A stretch of 64,000 nt of DNA from Paracentrotus lividus (lineage: Eukaryota; Echinodermata; Echinoidea; Camarodonta; Echinidae): assembly GCA_940671915.1 (NCBI GenBank), contig CALNVZ010003435.1, forward strand, positions 11,227,947-11,291,946. Reading direction: 5' to 3'. The notes beneath the pieces were generated by a model. It did not search any database and was not told the DNA's origin. It saw nothing but the letters and a program-made list of their open reading frames with translations. The position numbers were made by a program, and so were the translations under genes. Within the stretch, counting starts at the first letter, position 1, and every line of letters begins with the position of its first letter. This document shows positions 47,404-59,994 of the stretch, in pieces.

Positions 47404-49045
47404 CTAAGAAAGAGTAAGAAAAATATAGCATAGCCAAATATAAACTTCTTTTTTTTTTGTTGCAGGAACAAGACTTTTAGGCTTGTATCTCCAAAATTAC
47501 AATCTCATCAGTATATTATATAAAAAAAACATGAATATATGACCGTTAATGGTTAAGGTCCAGTTTACAGTACAGTTTGCCTTTTGTCAATTAGAGGGTA
47601 AGTGCTCGTTATTCAGAATGTCCGCTGTTACCTCATGCCCACAAACCTTATAAAATGTAGATCCTCCGAAAAAGAAAATTAAAAAGCGTTTTGTTTTTGT
47701 TCATGTTTTCAGTCTAGGTGTGGAATAATCCCAGCGCTATGACCCGATTTTATTTTCGGACTAAAAAATCTCAGATCTTCATATTTTTTTTTCGGGGGGG
47801 GGGGGGCTAAGGAGAATAGACGAGGCATATTTCATAGGATATTCGAGTGTTCGGACTAACGTACCTTCGGAATAACTAGCAGCCCCTAATTTGTGTTCAG
47901 TCTGGGTTCGTTTTTATTAAGACCCCAGATAAGACCAATGAACTTGGCATACAAACTGCCTACTTTTTTTATCAGGATAGAGGACGTCGGACTAGCGTTA
48001 AAACGATAGAATCATTACAACAATAACAGCAGCAATGACAACATCTTATTATTCATGTGGGGTTGTGAGATGCAATCGAATGATACGGGCCAGCAACTGT
48101 TTAAACGTAATTAACACAGCCCATGTAAACACGATGCGTAGGTTTGGCATTGAATGTGTTGACAGGTTTGGGGCTTATTCGCATAGCCCCTTTTTTAATG
48201 TCGTAAATGTTGATTATTGCTGATGTTGAAACAGGTAGGCCAGTGGACATGATGGATGATGCGATTTCATGTGTAATGCTAAACTGCGCTTTCGTGTGTG
48301 GCTACGATGAGCAGTCATCGATTACAAAAAGAGAGATATACCAGGGTATGATATGGTATATAAACAATATATAAAATTGGTACAACTTACTTTCCAAATA
48401 AATTACAGTTACAGTCTGACTTAAAACATGGTCAAATACAAATATCTGTTGCGAATACTTTGAATCTTTTAACAACACCACCAACAAAAACAACGACAAA
48501 AGATGGTTTAAATATAAAAAATTAAATCCACCTTTACGGTCCATAATGATTAAAAAGGGAAAATAAACGCCGTGGAAACCCCGTTTGTCATTTCAGTGGG
48601 AGTAGTTGACTCTCAATTTGTTATCGTCATGACAGAGACCTTATCAATTGTATAATTATAAACCACGAGTGGCCAAATTAGAAGGTTAAAGAATGTATTA
48701 GAATGCAGTGAATTAATTTGAAGACTACAAAATCCAGCCACTTACGAGTGGAGGTAAAAACAAACCCACGATTTTGGTTGCGAAATTTAATCTGGTCATG
48801 CATATTTCAGAAAGGGAGGATTTCTCAAGTCGAGCTAATGCATTGGTAACAACAGGTCGTATACGTGCAGCGTCCAACTTCCCCGCGACGAATTTCGTTC
48901 AAAAATTCTACGTCGCCCGTACTTTTTCTCAGGCACGTACGAAGCAGGTGCGACATGCAGGAGGTTTTGCAATACCTTCCTGCAGATATAAGGAATTATA
49001 TAAGTTGGCCCACGTTGGCTATATTAAACGCATTCTAAGTAACCT
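47404..49045. other. Intergenic, no supported gene
   Basis: AT-rich with poly-G at about 47796-47807. A + strand acceptor-like TTTTTTTTTTGTTGCAG at about 47448-47465 leads into sequence that soon stops. The 133-codon frame 48774-49175 runs into the MITE at 49046 and has no domain. Confidence 0.5.
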
Positions 49046-49184
49046 GGGGGGCATTTCATCAAAGGACTTGTCAGACATTTTATCCTACAAATTTGCTCTC
49101 AGCCAATCAGATGCAAGCATTTCGGTAGCTTATAACAGCTTGTCGGATAAAACGTCTGACAAGTCCCTTGATTAAATGCTCCCC
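49046..49184. mobile_element. ~139-bp MITE, CATTTCATCAAAGGACTTGT termini
   Basis: The left end, GGGGCATTTCATCAAAGGAC, continues TTGTCAGACATTTTATC. The right end is the inverse of GGGAGCATTTAATCAAGGGA and continues TTGTCAGACGTTTTATC. The arms of about 38 bp are nearly complementary, with a CAGCCAATCAGATGC interior. It is non-coding. The target duplication is uncertain. Confidence 0.75.
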
Positions 49185-49784
49185 TGGAGTTGCTTGCACG
49201 TGTAACGAAGCCTGTAGGATCAGCTGTGACCACCGCTATCGTTAACATCGTTTATTTTGTATTTTGACCGCCAATTTAAAAAAAAAATCATTGTTATCAA
49301 CTTTCAGGCATTTTCTTTTTATCTTAAAATCATCACAAGAAAAGAGATATGACATTCATAAATTAAGAGAAACATTAAGAAAAAATGGGAATGGATGGGG
49401 CAGTAAGATTTAGGGGCATAGACGGATTCTTTTGGTTGCTGTTTTGTTTTCAATTCGTTTAGCAGGCCTGTGCAATAATTTAGGAATCTCGGGCCCCATC
49501 ACCCGCCCCCCTCGTCGTCCATCCCCGTCCCCCAATGAGGGGGTGCCTCTCTTGTATCTTCCTGCCTGGATCCATCGCTGATGTTTGTAATTTGCGCGAC
49601 AGATTTGTTATTGTTATGAAATTCGTCACAAGGAAATCATGACGTGGATACACTGGATCATTGTACGGTGACGATCCAAGAAGTAACCAAATTTGTCACA
49701 TCTCTTCAACGAGCATCAGCGTCTGCTTAGTAAGAACCAGAAGGCTGATAACTCGTATTCTTTAGGTAACATCTCGGTCGTCCG
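49185..49784. other. Intergenic, no gene seen
   Basis: Mixed composition; a C-rich patch at about 49490-49535 ending CCTGGATCCATCGCTG resembles the GGATCCAGG dispersed family on the minus strand. Confidence 0.5.
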
Positions 49785-50060
49785 AAAGCTAGTTGGTCAA
49801 AAGGTTAGTTTGGCCGAACTAGGAGGAAACGTTCAAGGTGTGATCCTCCGAAATGAAATATAGATTTAATTCACCCAAAAGCTAGTAGGATTTGATTCTC
49901 CGAAAATGAATTATCGAGTCGATTCATACAAAAATGAGTCGATTATCTGAATACGAATTACGGTTCGATTCTCCGAAAAAGAAATGCCGTTTGTTCAAAC
50001 GAAAATGAGCCTGTGACAACAAAAAAGGGTTTGATAATCCGAAAAGGAATTAACTCCACC
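49785..50060. repeat. Degenerate short repeat (TTCGATTCTCCGAAAA-like)
   Basis: About seven diverged units of 25-35 bp with CTCCGAAAATGAATTA and GATTC words. No coding content. Confidence 0.5.
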
Positions 50061-50210
50061 ACAATTTCGTTTTCAAAACTTTTGTTTCATTTTCGTGGAA
50101 TAGAAGCTTTGAAACAACGAACCTTCAAGCTATTGCATTAATTTTTATTTTTTGCGTTCAGACAAAAGAACCTTTGGACTAGCGAACCCTATTAATTTTG
50201 TGCGAACGAA

Positions 50211-51467
50211 CACTCTCAGAAATTTTTTAGCCAACCGGCCAAAATTTTAACCAACCGTTGGTTCAAATATGAACTTACCAACTGTTGGTTAAACGCGTTA
50301 ACCAACCCCAGTTGGTTAAAATTTAACCAATTATGTATTAAAACTTTAATAAAAAGTTGGTTAAAATATTTTAACCAACCCTAGTTGGTTAAATTTTTTA
50401 ATACTTAATTGTTTAATTTCTTTTTTAAATACATCATGGTTGGTTAAAAAAAATCAAGCGATAGACCGGACTGGACCGGCCTTTTGACAATTTGATCAAA
50501 GTATTGGTACAAATAACATGAAGAGTTATGCCTGTATTATTAGACTACATGCATTATTTGTTGGCCTAAATAGGGTAGGCCTACAGTAGCCTAAGTATTG
50601 GTCCAGTAGTTAGTACAATATCATCACTTCGGTTCAGACGTTAGGTCTACAATCTAGTCCAGTATCTGAGATCGAACTGGATCTAATTATAGATCTAGAA
50701 TATAGAAACGAGATGCTGGCCTAGATTCTACGTTTAGATTCCAAGGTCATCACTCTTAAACCAGTCAAGTAGGCCTCATTGGACTATAATCGAGAGGTCT
50801 AAAAATATTTAGGCTAAATTTAGATGCAAGTGATGGTTCTAACGTAGTTCTAATATTTAGCCAACTAAATCTATGACCTCAAGACTTAGTCCGAGACCAA
50901 GCTGGTTGGAGAGCGAAGTATTTAGATTCTAGACCGGAGCTGCATAAATTTCAGGCAAGTTTAATACCTAAGTTAACGCTAGGTCTAACGTCTCAACCGA
51001 AATAATTAGGAACCGTACTGGCCATGTAGTCCAAAACATAATGCATGTTAGTCCTATATCACAGGCCTATACTCTTCAAGTCATTTCTACCTACCAATAT
51101 ACTTTGATCAGATTGTCAAGATAGATCCAGCCAGACCAGCAGTCAGCTTGTGTAACCCTGTTGTCGTCGCGAATAGGCGCACTATATCTTACGTGTATAA
51201 ATCAAAATCGCAAGATTTCTAGCGCGAGGAGCGGAGCGCGTATCTTTGTTAAATCCCCGTTTCCTATTGGTTGTTTTTCTTCCACGTGACCAATTTTTTT
51301 AACCAACTATTGGTTAAAATTGGAATTGGGCTTTTTTAACCAACCCATGCTCTTTCACGTTTAACCAACTTGTTTTTTAACCAACTTTTCTTTTTAATAC
51401 ATTATTGGTTAATATTTTTAACCAACTGGTCTTAATATGCATTTTTTTTACCAGCGTTCTGAGAGTG
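50211..51467. mobile_element. 1.26-kb TIR element with GTTGGTTAA palindromes
   Basis: The ends are CACTCTCAGAA and its inverse TTCTGAGAGTG. Subterminal zones (about 50225-50450 and 51290-51440) are packed with TTAACCAAC and GTTGGTTAA in both orientations, many forming TTAACCAAC-N-GTTGGTTAA palindromes. The core (50460-51280) holds TCTAGAC and TAGGCCTA words. No transposase frame is seen. I could not confirm a target duplication. The build suggests a foldback-like non-autonomous DNA transposon. Confidence 0.65.
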
Positions 51468-52456
51468 AACATTCGGGACAACCAGCAGCTCAAATTTTTA
51501 ACACCCTCCTGTCCCTCAACTGAAGATGTGAAAGAAGAAGTTACAGCATCTGCTTTCGAAATCGAAAATGAACATCACAGCTCAATCATTTTTCCATCGG
51601 GTCAGGTGATATTACAGCGGTGGCTTTGGTCTCGAGTATAATTCATAATCCTTTCATGGCTTGCATTCCGGGTGATTAAGGACTCAAGACTGTGATTTCA
51701 GTTGACACCTTTGGCCTAATTCTGAGATTTGTGGAACGGGAAGACAGACAGCCTATGATGAAGGTCCTAAAAAAAATTAAGGCCAAATGTGATGGATTTT
51801 CCTTCTATATACTTCATTTGCGATAGGTCTTCATTTAGCCATGTCATCACTTAAGCTGATTAGGGTAATTAAAGGTTGCTGTTTCATTGGAAACGAGGAC
51901 CTTGTGTAAAGTGTTTTAGGCATAGAACACTTGACCAAATGACAAATAAGAATAGACTGTCTTCATGAGAAGGTATTGAGGCAAGGGCCATTTACAGTGA
52001 ACCAGCACCAATAGACATGTCGGGAAGTTGACTTTTATTTTTATTGTAATTAGGTGTCAGCACTAATTGCTCCCCCTCTCCCAACCCCTCTCTCTCTCTC
52101 TCTCTCTCTCGTGCTTTTACCTCCCTCCCCCACTCTCTTTTGTATTTCACATTGACTCTCCATGTGAACGTCACTTTCATCCCTGCCCCCCCCACAGCAC
52201 ACACTCCCACAAAAACACACACAAACACTCACAAGAAAACAAGCCCAGCCCATTCACACACCCACACTAACGGACACAACACAGCACGCGACACAACACG
52301 CTCTACCTCACATACCGTTCCCTCTCGCGTCTCTCTCGTTCTCTCATCATCTCTCTATTACAAGCTCAATACGCGCCCTCACGTGCCATTTTTTTTTCTC
52401 ATACAGACGTTGAAGATGTGTTTCGCCTCTTTCATTTATGCCCGCTGCTTATACGC
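51468..52456. other. Intergenic with a (CT)n tract
   Basis: A (CT)n run lies at about 52085-52110 and CACACA-rich text at 52190-52290. Frames there are compositional. Confidence 0.6.
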
Positions 52457-53594
52457 TCCCGTCACACTGAGCTCGTTCCTACTACGTCCTTGCAAGAATT
52501 TTTGGCCGAACGGGCATGAATCCTGTGTGTAAACTGAGTGGACGTAGTAAATACTTGATTACGAGATCTGTTTACGAACTTCATTGGACCAGCTCAGGTC
52601 GATTTCCAAAAAAAGTGTTCAATAAAAAGTCGGGCGCCCATCTCGTCCTAAATTTACGGGGTGGGCTTATACGTACCTGAAAGCGAGAGGGGTGGACGGT
52701 ATGCGGTAACCAACGAATTGCACGTACTTAATCGTTCTTGAAAGACTGTGCTAGGTACGTTCATACAAACGAGCAATTGTATATAATGAAGTTATTCAAG
52801 TTCTAAAAATTAAACGTAGTGACATATCGTCGCTTAAACGGGTAGTTGACTTTGACTCTGAACGATTGAAGGACGTGACTGAACGAAATACGTTTCAATT
52901 TTTTAACATGGTAAGCGTGCATGTCGATGTAATGTCCCGTCACACTGAGGCTAGTTCTCGTAAGCTGCGTTCCTATGTAGTGTGTCTTGTGTTGAAGGGG
53001 CTGGCAATCGTGTTTACTTACATCGGACTGACACGTAGTGCAGACCTTTTAGAATTCTAGTAAAGCACCGTTTAATGCAATTATGGTCTCGAACTTTGGC
53101 GAACGGGCCCGGAACGGTAGAGAACGGAAAGTGCATTCCGGAGTTTTTTTGAACATGTTCAAAAAAATCGTAGTACTGGCTTTCAGAGTTCTAAATTATG
53201 TAAACTTATTGAATGAAAGAACGTTTCTTAATGACGGGTAGTGACTACTCTGAACGAGAGGACGTACTAACGGAAACGTAGGTACCTAATTTTATCATGC
53301 GCGCACTATGGACACTTTTTTAGTACCGTTTGGACGTGCTACGATACGGTATAGAGTGAACGATGCTTCAGTTTACTCGTTCTGATTACTTGATGAACAG
53401 TAATTGCGGATGAGCGATAAAGGAGCGAGATGACGTAACGAGAACTATTTAGTGAACTGCCTAGCATCGTATTCAAGAAATTATTTTTTCAAAGTATAAG
53501 TATCGCAACCCGACCCAAAGCCCGTTCAGCATTTTTTTTTAAAAACGGGCAAAAACGGGCAAGAACGTTATAGAACGACCTCAGTGTGACGGCC
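52457..53594. mobile_element. ~1.14-kb TIR element, CCGTCACACTGAG termini
   Basis: The left end, CCCGTCACACTGAGCTCGTT, and the right end, the inverse of GGCCGTCACACTGAGGTCGT, form the TIR. TTA occurs just outside both ends but not at the same distance, so a TTA target site is only possible. The same word, CCCGTCACACTGAGGCTAG, occurs internally at 52937, which suggests a nested copy or an internal terminal duplication. AACGGGC and ACGTAG words recur in both orientations. No coding frame. Confidence 0.65.
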
Positions 53595-54145
53595 CCCTTA
53601 ACTACTTTTTGTGACATTCGTAAAGGCACATTTGGCTGTATTCTATGTGTAATTTGTTAGGCTCTTTATCCGAAACTGATCTAAATTTTACGTTGTGTTA
53701 TTACATCATTCTTAATCTAAATGCATGCAGCTTTTAATGCATCTGGCTTCGGAGCTTATACTTCTGTCACTACTAACATTCCTAAATGTATTGAAGGTAC
53801 TGAAATTACGATCGTTTAGGTCAGACATAGATCTAGACGAGGCATGTTTAACCTAACATTTTATTTTTCTCTTCAAATTTACCTTTTTATGAATTCAGAA
53901 TCTATATTCGAGGTATAGCCAGAGTCTCGATACTAGATATATAAAACATTGGTATTCAAATAATTCAGGTTACGAATAATATCTTAAACATGGTCTTATT
54001 TGCTTGGGATTCGATTTATCGCAGACCACGAAATAAAATTATATTCGGAAGGTTTACGACAAAAAGAATAGTGGTGAACAGGCTGGACATGGTGATGGTG
54101 TCAAGGGGAAAAAAAATCGAGGATTAAGTTTATTTTTACATACAT
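53595..54145. other. Intergenic, no gene seen
   Basis: AT-rich, no coding features. Confidence 0.6.
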
Positions 54146-54500
54146 TGGAAGAAGTCTTTCCTTCAAGATAATATAGGTTTTCCCGCTCAAGTTCATCATT
54201 TCGTCGCTCTATTTCATTTAAGTGCATTCAAATTCACGCAGCTGCCGCTTTCGTGCTGGTTGGGTCATACAAATTTTTAATTCGAGCAATGAATTTCATT
54301 TTCGTGCTCGCAAATTTTCGTTTGATGTACTCAATTTCATTTATCGGCACTAACATTTTTGTTTGGTGCAAACGAATTCACTTTATTTGCATTCAGTTGT
54401 CGATTTCATGCACCAATTTCCCGATTCGTTCATTCAATTTAAAACAAAACGGGGACGGACTCGTTTTGGGGCAAACAATTTCATTAATAGGAATCCTATT
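54146..54500 (+). repeat. Repeat arm with AATTTCATTTTCGTGC-like units
   Basis: GGAAGAAGTCTTTCC and ATAGGTTTTCCCGCTCAAGT (54149-54194) recur inverted at 59105-59217. They are followed by diverged units around ATTTCATTTTCGTGCTC and TTCGTTTGATGTACTC up to about 54450. The 88-codon frame 54253-54519 simply follows these units. Confidence 0.55.
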
Positions 54501-54935
54501 TCCTACTTTGTGCACTTAATTTAATTAAACTCTTTAATTTTAAGGAATGTGGCCATATACGCACCTCAACTTTGAAGGGTGACATTGTGGGGGTATATAA
54601 ACTCCCATTTTGTGATCTTATTCAACCATACATTAATTTCAACTTTTCTATTTGTTTTATCCATGAAAACACTCTTCCCTTTCACAAACTTTCTCTTTCT
54701 CTCTCTCTTTCCTCATTAACAAGTATTCCATATCAATTTCATCACTAAGCTAGCCCATACAAATGCTCAATTTTCGATCGAGTTTCTACTTTGAAATGTT
54801 TTGTATTGGATTTTTCTATCTTTATTTTTTAAATATGACTCAATCATAACGCTGCAGCGTACGAATTCCTCACATGAAATCGTCAGACAAGACAGTGTTC
54901 GTAATTTTCTTGATGTGCATTTAGTTGTGTCATCC

Positions 54936-57900
54936 ATGCGCGTATTCTGGGGGGGGGGGCTAAGGGGGCCCCGCCGGGGAGCGCGGCTAGGGGAGGGCGA
55001 GAAGAGAGAGGAGAAAGGGAGAAAAGGACAAAAAATAAGAAAAAAGAAGAAAAATAGGAAGAAAAAAAAGAGAAAGGGAAAAAGGGGGAAAGAGGAAGGG
55101 AAAAAGGGGGAAGAGAGGAAAGAAGAAAAAAACAAAAAAACAAAAAGAAAAGAAGAAAGGAGAGAGAGGAAGGAAAAAAATGAGAGGGAAGGGGCGCCCC
55201 TTGAAAGAAAAATGGGGGTTGGGGCGCCAATTGACAGTAAACTAAAGGGGCGGCCGAAAATTGACCGTTAAAATTAGGGGGGAGCGCCAAATCGACTTTA
55301 AATTTAAGGGCGCCAAATCGACAGCTAAACTAAGGGGCGCCAAATTGATATTGAACTTATAGGGGCGGACAAATCGACCTTAAATTAGGGGGGCGCTAAA
55401 TCGACTCTTTAATTTAGGGGTTGGGGGGCCGTAGAAGGTCGAGAACTAAAGGGTGCCAAACATTGACACTATCAAAAGTTATTGGGGCGGCCAAAATCGA
55501 CCTTAAATTTAGGGCGCAAATCACCGACAGTAAAACTAAGGGCGCCAAATTGACCCCGAAACTTTAGATGGGGGCGCCAAATTGAACTGAAAGCTGAGGG
55601 GGCGCCCTGAAATTGTATTAAACATAGGGGCGCCGAAATCGACCTTAAACTAAGTAAGGGCGCCAAATTGAAAAGGGGGGAGGGAAGGGGGCGCCCTTTT
55701 AAACAAATTTGGGGCGCCAAATAGGACAGTAAACTAAGCAACGCCAAATAAGAACTTAGGGATGCCGGAATGGACCTTAAACATAGGGGCGCCAAATTGA
55801 GCTTAAAACATAGGGGCGCAAACTTGACCTTCAACATACTTAGGTGGGACGCAAATCGACCTTAAACTTAGGCGGCTCTAATCGCCCTTAAATTTAGGGG
55901 GGGCGCCAAATCAAAAATAAAATTAGGGGGGAGCCCAAAATGAGCTTAACGTGGGGGCGCCATGAGTTAACGTGGGGCGCCAAATTGGACCAGAACTAAG
56001 GAATGGGGGTGCTTAAACTTAAGGGCGCTAAAAATCAACATAGATTAGGAGGGGCCGCAAAATCGACCTTAAAACTTAGGGGCGCAAAATCGACCTTAAA
56101 TTTAGGGGGCGCCAAATCGAACTTAAAACCTAGAAGGGGCGACAAAATGATCTTAAAACGTAAGGGCGCCAATTTAGATTCAATGTGGGGCGCAAAAATG
56201 ATATGAAACTAAGGGGCGCTGAATTGACCTGAGACTTAAGGGCGCCTGATTTAACCTGAAGTAAGGGGTGCCAAAATCGATCTTAAATTAAGGAGCCAGA
56301 CTTGAGCTCAAATGTAAAGGGGCGCCGAATTGACCTGAGAACTTAGGGGTGCCAATTTAATCTTAAACTTAGTGGCTCACACTTATCTATTTACCTGAAA
56401 CTAAGGTGCCCAAGAAAAAACCAACAAAAAAAAAAAACAAAAAAAACAGAAATCGGGTCTTAAAATGGTGATCTATCTAAATAGCAAAAATTTTTTAAAT
56501 TCGCATGCTACTCCTGGGTTTGTATATACATAGCAAATTTTCGCTCGCGCTTCCGCGCTCGCACATCATCTTTTCCCATTGATTTATTACATTGTGTCGA
56601 GGAACTAGCGTTATATTAAAATGACCTGTTTTCCTAATCATTTGAATGCATGCAAAAATTTCGTTGCCCATAATTATTCGCACACGCCTATGTTTTTTCT
56701 CTTTTACCAGAATTTACATTATGGGATTCTAACCGTCAAAACATATAAGTTTACACTTGTTTTCACGTTTATTTATCTTTTTATTTTTTTATTATTTTTT
56801 TTTTTGCATTTCAAATTTATGTTCAGCATATTAGCGGCGTCAAATTGAGCTTACACGTACGGGCGCCAAGATGACCTGAAACTTATGGGGGCACTGAATT
56901 GAAGTTAGGGGGATGTTAAATCGATTTTAAAATTAGGGGCGCCAAATTGAGCTTACACTTATAGGGCGCCCAAATGATCTGAAACTAAGGGGCGCCGAAT
57001 TTACCTGAAACTAAGGGGGCAACAAATAGGTTTTTAAAATATGGTCTCTATATAGATAGAGCAAAATTTCAAAAATCATGCATCCGGGTCTGTATATACA
57101 TAGCAAAATTTTCACGCTCGCATCACCCCCCCCCCCATGAATTATTACATTGTGTTTCTGAGGAACGCATGAAATGTCCTGTTTTCTAATCATTTGAATA
57201 CATCAAAACTTCCGTTCATGCTTCGCGCTCGCCTTTGTTTTTCCTCTTACCAAAATTTACATTATGGGATTCTAACCATCAAAACGTTTCAATTTATTTG
57301 ATTTCACGTTACATTCATTTTTGCATTTCAAATTGACTTAAATCTTAGGGGTCGCCAAATTGAGCTTAAACGTAGGGGCGTCAAATTGACCTGAGCCTTA
57401 GGGATGCCTAATTTATCTTAAACTTAGGGGCTCCAACTTTATTTTGAATTTAGGGAGGTGTGCCGAATTTACCTGAAACTAAGGGGCAACAACTTGGTAT
57501 TTGAAATATGGTCTCTAAAAATTTTTAATTCCTCCTGGTCTGTATATACATAGCAAAATTTTGGCTCGCGCTACGCGCTCGCACCTTTTCTTTTCCCAAT
57601 GAGTTAGTACATTGTGTTCCTGAGGAACGCATGCAATGTCATGTTTTCTCATCATTCAAAGACATCAAAATTCCGCTCTCGCCTGTGTTTTTCCTCGGAC
57701 CCATAATTTGCATTTATAGATACTAATCATCAAGACATTTAAAATTTATTTGAATACACTAACATTTATTTTTGCATTTTCCCAGGGGCATCAAATCACC
57801 TAATCGTACATGTATGCGCCAACTTCAAAGATGTTATTACATTGTGTTCCTGAGGAATGCTAAAAATGTCACGTTTTCCAGAGATCATTCCCATACATCA

Positions 57901-58360
57901 AATTTCTGCCGCGATTCATGCTCGCCTATTTTTTCTTTCTTGTAACCAGATTATGAGAATTCTGAACAACAAAACATCAATATACATTGTTGATTTCCAC
58001 ATTACTTGATGGACAAATTTCTCATGATTTTATATGGCTTGCTTTCAAATCGTTTTGGACAAATTACAGCTCCCATTCATATGATATTCTGATGAAGAGC
58101 TAAACAAAATTGATACCCCTAATTGCTTAGAATTCTGCTTTCTGATCGTAAAGTAGAGATTAAAAAAAAACAAAAAATCTGATCGCGCTTCACGCTCGTA
58201 TTTAGAAATATTCATATTTTCATCTATAGCGACATATAGTGACAAGATAGCAACAAGAAGAATGCAGCTTGCTGGTCATTGTTTTCGACACCCAGAGTTG
58301 GAAAGTACACAGGGGCGCCAAATTCATGTCGGGCCCCCCGGGGTGCGAAATCCTGGATAC
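54936..58360. repeat. Higher-order satellite of GGCGCC units and AT-rich spacers
   Basis: It opens with CATGCGCGTATTCTGG and a G-run and closes with the inverse of CCAGACGCGTATCCAGGATT, so the whole block sits inside a GGATCCAGG-type repeat. After a GA-rich stretch (54960-55190), units of about 26 bp with core GGGGCGCCAAATTGACC and CTTAAACTTA text fill 55190-56430, with shorter runs at 56830-57030 and 57335-57510. Between the runs lie copies of a ~300-bp spacer (about 56516, 57088 and 57539, partial near 57836) carrying TATATACATAGCAAAATTTT, CGCGCTTCGCGCTCGC and ACATTATGGGATTCTAAC. Units vary in length and by indels. A unit frame (56003-56206) reads as a repeated KLRGAKSTL-like string; I regard it as non-coding. 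Confidence 0.8.
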
Positions 58361-58575
58361 GCGTCTGGTCATATGCAATACTTTATAAATACGACAGTTC
58401 ATTACAAGAACAATATATACTTTATTCTTGAAAATCCTTCTGAGCAGGTTCATTTTGGTCATTATGGTTGATAATTTCTAGCCATCATTCTCCAGACGAG
58501 CAAGGCATCTCGGCATGAAAACTTGTAAACAAAAATAAACAAAAGGCTATTTTACACGCCTGTAAGGACCTCGAA

Positions 58576-58812
58576 ATGATAAGTATCTCACTTCGCGGAG
58601 ACGTCTCTGTGACTCGACGTCCCTGATATATCTTTCCGTCGCAACGGAAAATTTCATAATTTTAAGCATATTTGATTTTCCGCGATGCATGAAACGCCGC
58701 AGAGACTCTAGATACGTCTCTAAAACGTCTCCGAAATGTCTCCGCAATTGTCTCAAAACCATCTCAAACCATTTTCGAAACTGTCCCAAACTAGTCTCAA
58801 ATCCGTCTCATG
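58576..58812. mobile_element. GAGACGTCTC-family element
   Basis: AGTATCTCACTTCGCGGAGA with CGTCTC starts the block; the tail reads ACTAGTCTCAAATCCGTCTC then ATGACAAATCAC, matching the tail of the copy at 10806-11037. The right GGTGGTAT terminus is lost. Confidence 0.6.
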
Positions 58813-59104
58813 ACAAATCACAAAACCATTATAAGCTTTCACCGAAGTATCACTAAAATGTCAAATTGTATGCACTTATTTACAATTCGATTGCCTATTC
58901 ATGAATTTGTTTGAATGAAGGAAGACAAATTATGCCGAAGCCAGCTGTAAATTAAAATGAGTGCACATTTCCGAAATGACATGCTCCTAATGTGAATTCA
59001 CATGAATGCTTTGTACAATCGTTTGCAAATATAGGGAATTTGAGAGAATAAAAATGAATTTGAATGATGATGCAGTAGCGCGATCGCAGCTTTCGTTAAA
59101 TCGT

Positions 59105-59217
59105 TTGATCCAAATGTGAAACTGAGTGAACGAAAGATGAAATTGAGCGGGAAAACCTATACTTATCAACAGTATTTTTTTACAGGAGGCAACATTACTT
59201 GGAAAGAATCTTCCAAA
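59105..59217 (-). repeat. Inverted partner of 54146-54225
   Basis: On the minus strand it reads GGAAGATTCTTTCC and then TATAGGTTTTCCCGCTCAAT with TTCATCTTTCGTTCACTC, matching the arm at 54.15 kb with scattered changes. The two lie about 4.9 kb apart and bracket the satellite. Confidence 0.6.
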
Positions 59218-59450
59218 TTCTATATTCAATGAAAACACATTTCAATTTTGTAATTTGTATTACTTGTTTTATCTCACTAAACAAAAACAAAAAAGATACA
59301 TGTAAAAATATGGATTAATGTATTGTTTGAGGAGATCGAACCGTGTTATATTGATGATTCGTTTCTATCAGTTGTACCACGAAACAAATATGCGCATTCT
59401 AAACGTAGATGGGGTGACATCATTATAATCAGCATGCCACTTTAAATAAG

Positions 59451-59458
59451 TCTGTCTG

Positions 59459-59499
<41 letters not shown>

Positions 59500-59500
59500 T
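59451..59500. repeat. (TCTG)n/(TC)n microsatellite
   Basis: CTGTCTGTCTCTCTCTGTCTG followed by TC repeats; the frame across it on the minus strand is an artefact. Confidence 0.9.
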
Positions 59501-59994
59501 CTCCTTTTTTGTTCGGGATGCTTCCTCTTTTAAAACTAGAAACCGGAAAAACTGCCCCCCCCCCACATCCACCATCACTTCCCATCCCCCTTCCATCACG
59601 GACCGGATAGTGCCACTGGCGTCTCCTCCCCATAGTCACATTACGTGTGTAAATTCGAATTTTCACACCACCCTAGCACAACCAAAGAGTGCTTCGTAAC
59701 GTCTTACCCCCGGGGCGGAAGATGAGTAGGGAAATCGCCATACATGTCTTCATAGAGATTTAAGTCTGGATTCCCAAGCCGTAGGGCAATTGTACCGGGG
59801 ACCTTGATCAAATACAAAAAGTGTTGGAGATTTGTTCAGTTGAATCACCATTAAATGCAGTAAGGGAATTAAAATAGGCAATTATTTTATTTTACCGCCC
59901 CCACAAAGTTGCGCTTTCTCTCGTTCATTTTTTCCCTTCTTCATGACAATACTATGGCTGAAGCGTATATGGCAAGCCGTTTGTACCATAATCC

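Noticed and set aside
48774..49175. 133-codon + frame as a gene
   Set aside because: Its last third is the MITE at 49046-49184 and the rest has no recognisable motif or splice context.
54767..55290. Lys/Glu-rich + frame of 156 codons and its antisense frames
   Set aside because: They arise from the GA-rich stretch at 54960-55190.
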